From assembly GCA_963776665.1 (NCBI GenBank), contig CAVZNQ010000012.1:146853-210852 (forward strand): 64,000 nt of DNA, given 5' to 3'. How positions within the stretch are numbered: the first letter of the stretch is position 1; every line of letters begins with the position of its first letter. The stretch is from Roseiarcus sp963776665. GTDB lineage: Bacteria > Pseudomonadota > Alphaproteobacteria > Rhizobiales > Beijerinckiaceae. Made by a program: the position numbers and the translations under genes. This document shows, piece after piece, positions 59,445 through 64,000 of the stretch. The notes under the pieces were generated by a model that was not told the DNA's origin, ran no database searches, and saw only the letters and a program-made list of their open reading frames with translations.

Positions 59445-60174
59445 GAAGAAGAGCGAGAAGGGCGACAAGGCCGAAAAGGGCGCGAAGCCTGGCAAGGCCG
59501 AGAAGCCTGCCGCCAAAGCGGCCAAGCCGGAAGCGGCGGCCGCCGAGGGCAAGGGCGCCAAGGGTAAGGCGCGCAAGGAAGCCGGCGGGGAGATCGCCGC
59601 GGCCGGGGCGGTGAAGGCCGCGCCGAAGGACTACGTCGCACGCCTGAAGAAGCTCTACCGGGACGAGATCGTGCCCAAGCTCACCAAGGAGTTCGGGTAC
59701 AAGAATGCGCTCGAAGTGCCGAAGCTGGACAAGATCGTCCTCAACATGGGGGTCGGCGAAGCCGTCAACGATACGAAGAAGGTTACCTCCGCCGCCGCCG
59801 ACCTCGCGCTGATCGCCGGCCAGAAGCCGGTCGTCACCCGCGCCCGCAAGGCGATCTCGACCTTCAAAGTGCGCGAGAACATGCCGATCGGCGCCAAGGT
59901 CACCTTGCGCCGGACCCGCATGTACGAGTTCCTCGACCGTCTGGTCACGGTCGCGCTGCCGCGCGTGCGCGACTTCCGCGGTCTCGATCCGAAGTCCTTC
60001 GACGGACGCGGCAACTACGCGCTCGGCGTCAAGGAGCACATCATTTTTCCCGAAATCGACTACGACAAGGCCGAAGCGATGCTGGGGCTCGACATCGTGG
60101 TCTGCACGACGGCAAGGACCGACGCCGAAGCGAAGGCGTTGCTGCGCGAGTTCAACTTCCCCTTCCGGCAGTGA
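59437..60174 (+). CDS. rplE: 50S ribosomal protein L5 with long Lys/Ala-rich N-terminal extension
   Basis: L5 binds 5S rRNA and the P-site tRNA. The conserved protein begins at YVARLKKLYRDEIVPKL (residue 66), so this 245-residue protein carries an extension of about 65 residues rich in Lys, Ala, Glu and Gly (for example KGDKAEKGAKPGKAEKPAAK). The usual length is about 180-190. The extension is in frame and begins with an ATG overlapping the rplX stop; no internal ATG lies near residue 66. The core motifs NMGVGEAVNDTKK, TRARKAISTFKVRENMPIG and FPEIDYDKAEAMLGLDI are intact. Confidence 0.95.
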   Translation: MAEKKSEKGDKAEKGAKPGKAEKPAAKAAKPEAAAAEGKGAKGKARKEAGGEIAAAGAVKAAPKDYVARLKKLYRDEIVPKLTKEFGYKNALEVPKLDKIVLNMGVGEAVNDTKKVTSAAADLALIAGQKPVVTRARKAISTFKVRENMPIGAKVTLRRTRMYEFLDRLVTVALPRVRDFRGLDPKSFDGRGNYALGVKEHIIFPEIDYDKAEAMLGLDIVVCTTARTDAEAKALLREFNFPFRQ

Positions 60175-60215
60175 GCCTGATCTCAGCGCTCAAACGCGGA
60201 AAATGGAGCCGATGA

Positions 60216-60521
60216 ATGGCAAAGAAGAGTGCGATAGAGAATAACCTGCGCAAGCAGCGGCTGGCGAAGAAATTCGCGGCTCGTCGCAAGCGCCTGCTGG
60301 ACGTCGCCAACGACCAGGCGCGTCCGATGGAGGAGCGTTTCGAGGCGCGCATCCGGCTCGCGGCGCTGCCGCGCAACGGCGCGATCATCCGCGTGCGCAA
60401 TCGTTGCGAGGTGACCGGCCGGCCGCGCGGCTTTTACCGAAAGGTGAAGATGTCGCGCATTGCCTTGCGGGAACTCGGCAACCAGGGCCTGATACCGGGC
60501 CTGGTCAAGTCGAGCTGGTGA
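60216..60521 (+). CDS. rpsN: 30S ribosomal protein S14
   Basis: S14 has 101 residues starting MAKKSAIENNLRKQRLAKKF. It is the long, zinc-free type (no CxxC pairs), with NRCEVTGRPRGFYRKVKMSR near the end. It follows rplE by 41 bases. Confidence 0.98.
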   Translation: MAKKSAIENNLRKQRLAKKFAARRKRLLDVANDQARPMEERFEARIRLAALPRNGAIIRVRNRCEVTGRPRGFYRKVKMSRIALRELGNQGLIPGLVKSSW

Positions 60522-60534
60522 GGAGGCAAGGATC

Positions 60535-60933
60535 ATGGCGATGAACGATCCTCTCGGCGACATGCTCACCCGCATCCGCAACGCGCAAATGCGCAAGCGC
60601 GGCAAGGTCTCTACGCCGGGCTCGTCTCTGCGCAAGAAGGTTCTCGACGTCCTGGAGTCGGAAGGCTATATCCGGGGCTATTCGACCACGGATTACGGCG
60701 ACGGCCGCACCGAGTTCGAAATCGAGCTGAAATATTTCGACGATCAGCCTGTCATCCGCAAGATCGAGCGCGTGTCAAAGCCGGGCCGCCGGGTCTATGC
60801 GACGGTCGGTACGATGCCGCGCGTTGGCAACGGCCTCGGCGTGGCGATTGTCTCGACGCCGAAGGGCGTGATGGCCGACCATTCCGCCCGCGAGAACAAC
60901 GTCGGCGGCGAGGTTCTGTGCACCGTCTTCTAG
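60535..60933 (+). CDS. rpsH: 30S ribosomal protein S8
   Basis: S8 binds 16S rRNA helix 21 and, in other bacteria, represses the spc operon at the rplE site. It has 132 residues starting MAMNDPLGDMLTRIRNAQMR and ends with GLGVAIVSTPKGVM and GGEVLCTVF. Confidence 0.98.
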   Translation: MAMNDPLGDMLTRIRNAQMRKRGKVSTPGSSLRKKVLDVLESEGYIRGYSTTDYGDGRTEFEIELKYFDDQPVIRKIERVSKPGRRVYATVGTMPRVGNGLGVAIVSTPKGVMADHSARENNVGGEVLCTVF

Positions 60934-60967
60934 ACGGTGCGGAGTTTGAGCAAACGGATTTGTGGTC

Positions 60968-61501
60968 ATGTCCCGAATAGGCAAGAAGCCCGTCGTCATT
61001 CCGTCCGGCGTCACCGCCAAGCTTGACGGCCAGACGATCGCTGTCAAAGGCGCAAAGGGCGAGTTGACTTTCACTGCGCCCCAGGAAGTCGCGGTTTCGA
61101 TCGAGGGCGGCGCCGTGCATGTCACACCCCACGGCGAGGACAAGCGCTCACGCGCCATGTGGGGGACCACGCGCGCCCAGGTTCAGAACCTGGTCGGCGG
61201 CGTCACCAAAGGATTCGAGAAGAAACTCGAGATCAACGGCGTCGGCTACAAAGCGGCGGTCGCGGGCAAGAACCTGCAGCTCTCGCTCGGCTACAGCCAC
61301 GACATCATGTTTCCGATTCCCGCCGGTGTGACGATCACCGCGGCCAAGCCGACGGAGATCACCGTGGCGGGGATCGACAAGCGTCAGGTCGGACAGATCG
61401 CTGCTGAAATCCGAGCGTTCCGGGGCCCCGAACCCTACAAGGGGAAGGGCGTGAAATATGCCGGCGAGTTCATCTTCCGCAAGGAAGGCAAGAAGAAGTA
61501 A
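60968..61501 (+). CDS. rplF: 50S ribosomal protein L6
   Basis: L6 lies near the factor-binding site. It has 177 residues starting MSRIGKKPVVIPSGVTAKLD and ends with RGPEPYKGKGVKYAGEFI. The ATG at 60968 matches the family; a GTG two codons earlier is possible. Confidence 0.97.
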   Translation: MSRIGKKPVVIPSGVTAKLDGQTIAVKGAKGELTFTAPQEVAVSIEGGAVHVTPHGEDKRSRAMWGTTRAQVQNLVGGVTKGFEKKLEINGVGYKAAVAGKNLQLSLGYSHDIMFPIPAGVTITAAKPTEITVAGIDKRQVGQIAAEIRAFRGPEPYKGKGVKYAGEFIFRKEGKKK

Positions 61502-61510
61502 GAGGCGACG

Positions 61511-61873
61511 ATGGTTAAGTCGAGCACGTCCGCAGAGCGGCGTAAGGCGCGGGTCCGCCGCGCGGTCCTCGCCCATTCGGGCGGCCGTCCGCGGCTCAGC
61601 GTTTTCCGGTCCTCAAGGCAGATTTACGCCCAGGTCATCGACGACGAGCACGGCCGCACCATCGCCGCCGCTTCGTCGCTCGAAAAGGCGATGCGCGAAT
61701 CGATCAAGACGGGCGCCGACGTCGAGGCGGCGCGCCGCGTCGGCAAGGAACTCGCCGAGCGGGCGAAGAAGGCGGGAGTCGAGAAGGTGGTCTTCGACCG
61801 TGGCGGCTATATGTATCACGGGCGCGTCAAGGCGCTCGCGGAAGGCGCCCGCGAGGGCGGGTTGGATTTCTAA
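61511..61873 (+). CDS. rplR: 50S ribosomal protein L18
   Basis: L18 brings 5S rRNA to the large subunit with L5. It has 120 residues; RLSVFRSSRQIYAQVIDDEH and the final FDRGGYMYHGRVKALAEGAR are conserved. It lies nine bases after rplF. Confidence 0.97.
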   Translation: MVKSSTSAERRKARVRRAVLAHSGGRPRLSVFRSSRQIYAQVIDDEHGRTIAAASSLEKAMRESIKTGADVEAARRVGKELAERAKKAGVEKVVFDRGGYMYHGRVKALAEGAREGGLDF

Positions 61874-61942
61874 CAGCGGCAATGGAAACGAGGCGGCGCC
61901 TTCCTGAGCGCGCCGCATTTTATTCACTGATGGATGAACCTT

Positions 61943-62515
61943 ATGGCGCGTGAAGGAGAAGGCGGCCGCGGCCGCGATCGCAACCGCGAGGAGCGCGACA
62001 GCGAATTCGTCGATCGCCTCGTGCACATCAATCGCGTGGCGAAGGTGGTCAAGGGTGGCCGCCGGTTCGGTTTCGCCGCCCTCGTCGTCGTCGGCGACCA
62101 GAAGGGGCGCGTCGGCTTCGGCCATGGCAAGGCCCGCGAAGTTCCCGAAGCGATCCGCAAGGCGACCGAAGCCGCCAAGCGCAGCGTTGTACGGGTCCCC
62201 TTGCGCGAAGGCCGCACGCTGCATCACGATGTGAACGGCCGGCACGGCGCGGGCCGGGTTGTCCTGCGGGCAGCGCCAGCCGGCACGGGGATCATCGCCG
62301 GGGGCCCGATGCGCGCCGTGTTCGAGTCGCTCGGCGTCCACGACGTCGTCGCCAAGAGCCAGGGTTCGTCGAACCCCTATAACATGGTGCGCGCGACCTT
62401 CGATGCGCTGGCGCGCGAGGACAGTCCGCGTTCGGTCGCGCAGCGGCGCAATCTCAAGGTGTCGACCCTCCAGTCGCGCCGCCAGGGCGTCGAGGCCGAC
62501 GCTTCCAATTCGTGA
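61943..62515 (+). CDS. rpsE: 30S ribosomal protein S5
   Basis: S5 takes part in decoding fidelity and mRNA unwinding. It has 190 residues from the ATG at 61943, preceded by GGATGA. The spectinomycin loop region KVVKGGRRFGFAALVVVGDQ is wild type. The N-terminus is arginine/glutamate-rich. An ATG three codons earlier is possible. Confidence 0.97.
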   Translation: MAREGEGGRGRDRNREERDSEFVDRLVHINRVAKVVKGGRRFGFAALVVVGDQKGRVGFGHGKAREVPEAIRKATEAAKRSVVRVPLREGRTLHHDVNGRHGAGRVVLRAAPAGTGIIAGGPMRAVFESLGVHDVVAKSQGSSNPYNMVRATFDALAREDSPRSVAQRRNLKVSTLQSRRQGVEADASNS

Positions 62516-62525
62516 GAGCAGCAAC

Positions 62526-62717
62526 ATGAGCGCCGACAAGAACATTACACTCGAGCAGACTTCCAGCGCGATTGGCCGTCCCGGCTCGCAGCGCGACACG
62601 CTCAAGGGCCTCGGCCTGAACCGGATCGGGCGCCGGTCGCGCGTCGTCGATACACCCGCCAACCGCGGCATGATCGCCAAGGTCGCGCATCTCGTGCGCG
62701 TCGTCGACGGCCGCTAA
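62526..62717 (+). CDS. rpmD: 50S ribosomal protein L30
   Basis: L30 is a small protein of 63 residues. ITLEQTSSAIGRPGSQRDTL and LGLNRIGRRSRVVDTPANRG are conserved. It lies ten bases after rpsE. Confidence 0.96.
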   Translation: MSADKNITLEQTSSAIGRPGSQRDTLKGLGLNRIGRRSRVVDTPANRGMIAKVAHLVRVVDGR

Positions 62718-62730
62718 GGATCGCTGTCCC

Positions 62731-63219
62731 ATGAAACTCAACGAAGTGCGAGACAATCCCGGATCGTCGAAGCCGCGCATCCGCGTCGGGCGCGGCATCG
62801 GGTCGGGCAAGGGCAAGCAGGCAGGCCGCGGCGGCAAGGGCCAGACAGCGCGCTCGGGCGTACGGATCAAAGGCTTTGAAGGCGGCCAGATGCCCCTGCA
62901 TCGCCGCCAGCCGAAGCGCGGCTTCAACCCGCCCTCCCGGCTGATCTATAACGAGGTCAACCTCGGGCGCATTCAGCGCGCGATCGACGCCGGGAAGCTC
63001 GACGCGGCCGAGCCGATTACGGTCGAGAGCCTGATGAAGGCCGGGGTCGTCACCCGGCGGCGGGACGGCGTCAAAGTTCTTGGGGTCGGCGAATGGACGG
63101 CAACGGCGAGCTTCGAAGTCGAGGCGGCGTCGAAGAGCGCCGCGGCCGCGATCGAAAAGGCCGGCGGCGCCTTGAAGACCCTGCGGCTAGAGGCGGCTCC
63201 TTCTTCGCCCGCCTCCTGA
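62731..63219 (+). CDS. rplO: 50S ribosomal protein L15
   Basis: L15 is a late assembly protein. It has 162 residues starting MKLNEVRDNPGSSKPRIRVG, with GRGGKGQTARSGVRIKGFEG and GGQMPLHRRQPKRGF. The end is alanine/serine-rich. It is followed by secY after 143 bases. Confidence 0.97.
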   Translation: MKLNEVRDNPGSSKPRIRVGRGIGSGKGKQAGRGGKGQTARSGVRIKGFEGGQMPLHRRQPKRGFNPPSRLIYNEVNLGRIQRAIDAGKLDAAEPITVESLMKAGVVTRRRDGVKVLGVGEWTATASFEVEAASKSAAAAIEKAGGALKTLRLEAAPSSPAS

Positions 63220-63362
63220 CGCCGATCCCCGCCGGGGTGGCATTGGCGCGCTCGACGACCATATGCTAGGGGCGTTTCCGCCAATGCCGGCCTCGGCCGG
63301 CGAGGGCCACGTGTCGTAAAACAAGGCGCCAGTTGTGAGGCGCCGTCCGGAGCGAATCCGCC

Positions 63363-64000
63363 ATGGCGTCGGCCGCCGAGCAGCTTGCAGCCAATATCAA
63401 CTGGTCCGCCTTCGCCAAGGCCGACGAACTCAAGAAGCGCATCTGGTTCACCCTGGGCGCATTGGTCATCTTCCGGCTCGGAACCTACATTCCGCTTCCC
63501 GGGATCGACCCCGCGGCGTTCGAAGCCTCGTTCCTGGGCCAGAAGCAGGGCGTCCTCGACATGTTCAACATGTTTTCGGGCGGCGCCGTTCAGCGCATGG
63601 CGGTGTTTGCGCTCAACATCATGCCTTATATCTCGGCCTCGATCATCATCCAGCTCCTGAGCTCGGTCGTTCCTTCGCTTGAAGCGATCAAGAAAGAGGG
63701 CGAGCAGGGCCGCAAGGTCCTCAACCAGTACACGCGCTATCTGACAGTCGTGCTGGCGATCTTCCAGGCTTATGGCATCTCGATCGGGCTTGAGGGACGT
63801 GCGGGCATCGTCAGCGATCCAGGACTTCTGTTTCGCATCTCGACCATTGTGACGCTGACCGGCGGCACGATGTTCCTGGTCTGGCTCGGCGAGCAGATTA
63901 CCTCGCGAGGGGTGGGCAACGGATCCTCGCTGATCATTTTCGCCGGCATCGTCGCGCGGTTGCCGCAGGCGGTCGTGCAGTTGTTCGAACTCGGCCGGCA
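63363..64000 (+). CDS. secY: Protein translocase subunit SecY (3' end beyond the window)
   Basis: SecY is the channel of the Sec translocon. The window holds the first 212 residues. ELKKRIWFTLGALVIFRLGT starts helix 1, and PLPGIDPAAF and MFSGGAVQRMAVFALNIMPY, with ISASIIIQLL, mark the plug and helix 2 region. GEQITSRGVGNGSSLIIFAG is the conserved loop between helices 4 and 5. The gene is complete at its start and cut by the window end. Confidence 0.97.
   Translation, partial: MASAAEQLAANINWSAFAKADELKKRIWFTLGALVIFRLGTYIPLPGIDPAAFEASFLGQKQGVLDMFNMFSGGAVQRMAVFALNIMPYISASIIIQLLSSVVPSLEAIKKEGEQGRKVLNQYTRYLTVVLAIFQAYGISIGLEGRAGIVSDPGLLFRISTIVTLTGGTMFLVWLGEQITSRGVGNGSSLIIFAGIVARLPQAVVQLFELGR

Overview
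The window is a high-GC alphaproteobacterial chromosome segment, most like a Hyphomicrobiales (Rhizobiales) genome, perhaps of the Beijerinckiaceae/Methylocystaceae type. The evidence is the GC-rich coding, the S14 protein without zinc cysteines, the order of the str-S10-spc ribosomal genes, the HemW, CHASE2 and PEP-CTERM families, and short intergenic palindromes typical of that order. The genus cannot be fixed from the sequence alone.

Layout: 1-740 is the 5' part of a ClC chloride channel gene (minus strand). 1048-2645 is purEK, followed by a tRNA with a CAT anticodon. 2.8-6.3 kb holds a small secreted protein, a cold-shock protein and a CHASE2/FecR-like pair. 6.4-9.7 kb holds glnK, a cupin, hemW and a class III nucleotidyl cyclase. 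9.8-13.2 kb is the minus-strand group pal-cpoB-tilS plus a small secreted protein. 14.05-20.1 kb is a thiamine operon headed by a TPP riboswitch: thiC, a GFA-family gene, thiO, thiS, thiG, thiE, thiD. 20.2-34.7 kb is mixed: a DUF3095 protein, a two-domain DUF2380/DUF3280-like protein, mutS, a PEP-CTERM protein, a LysE transporter, a DUF5939 adenylate cyclase, ada with a 2OG-Fe(II) oxygenase, a LigB/DODA dioxygenase, an enolase-superfamily dehydratase and a DUF6790 membrane protein. 34.7-35.8 kb is a zinc alcohol dehydrogenase. 35.97-36.99 kb is a decay zone with two broken genes. From 37.6 kb to the end lie the core transcription and translation genes: rplJL-rpoBC, an antisense S41 peptidase, rpsL-rpsG-fusA-tuf, then the S10 and spc operons up to a truncated secY.

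How the genes work together: the thi operon makes both halves of thiamine (ThiC and ThiD the pyrimidine, ThiO/ThiS/ThiG the thiazole, ThiE joins them) and is controlled by the riboswitch. Pal and CpoB belong to the Tol-Pal envelope system. Ada and the oxygenase next to it look like one alkylation-response unit. Two class III cyclases, a cyclase-like DUF3095 protein and a free CHASE2 sensor suggest active cyclic-nucleotide signalling.

Two themes stand out. First, single-base frameshifts break several genes that should be intact (rplD, mutS, thiG, a cyclase, the FecR-like gene). Because ribosomal protein L4 is normally essential, at least that break, and probably most of the others, are sequence errors. 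Second, short palindromic repeats have entered genes: one family lies inside thiD, provides the likely start of thiE and forms the apparent N-terminus of the oxygenase. I found no CRISPR array, rRNA, insertion sequence, prophage or defence island, and no single clearly new multigene system.
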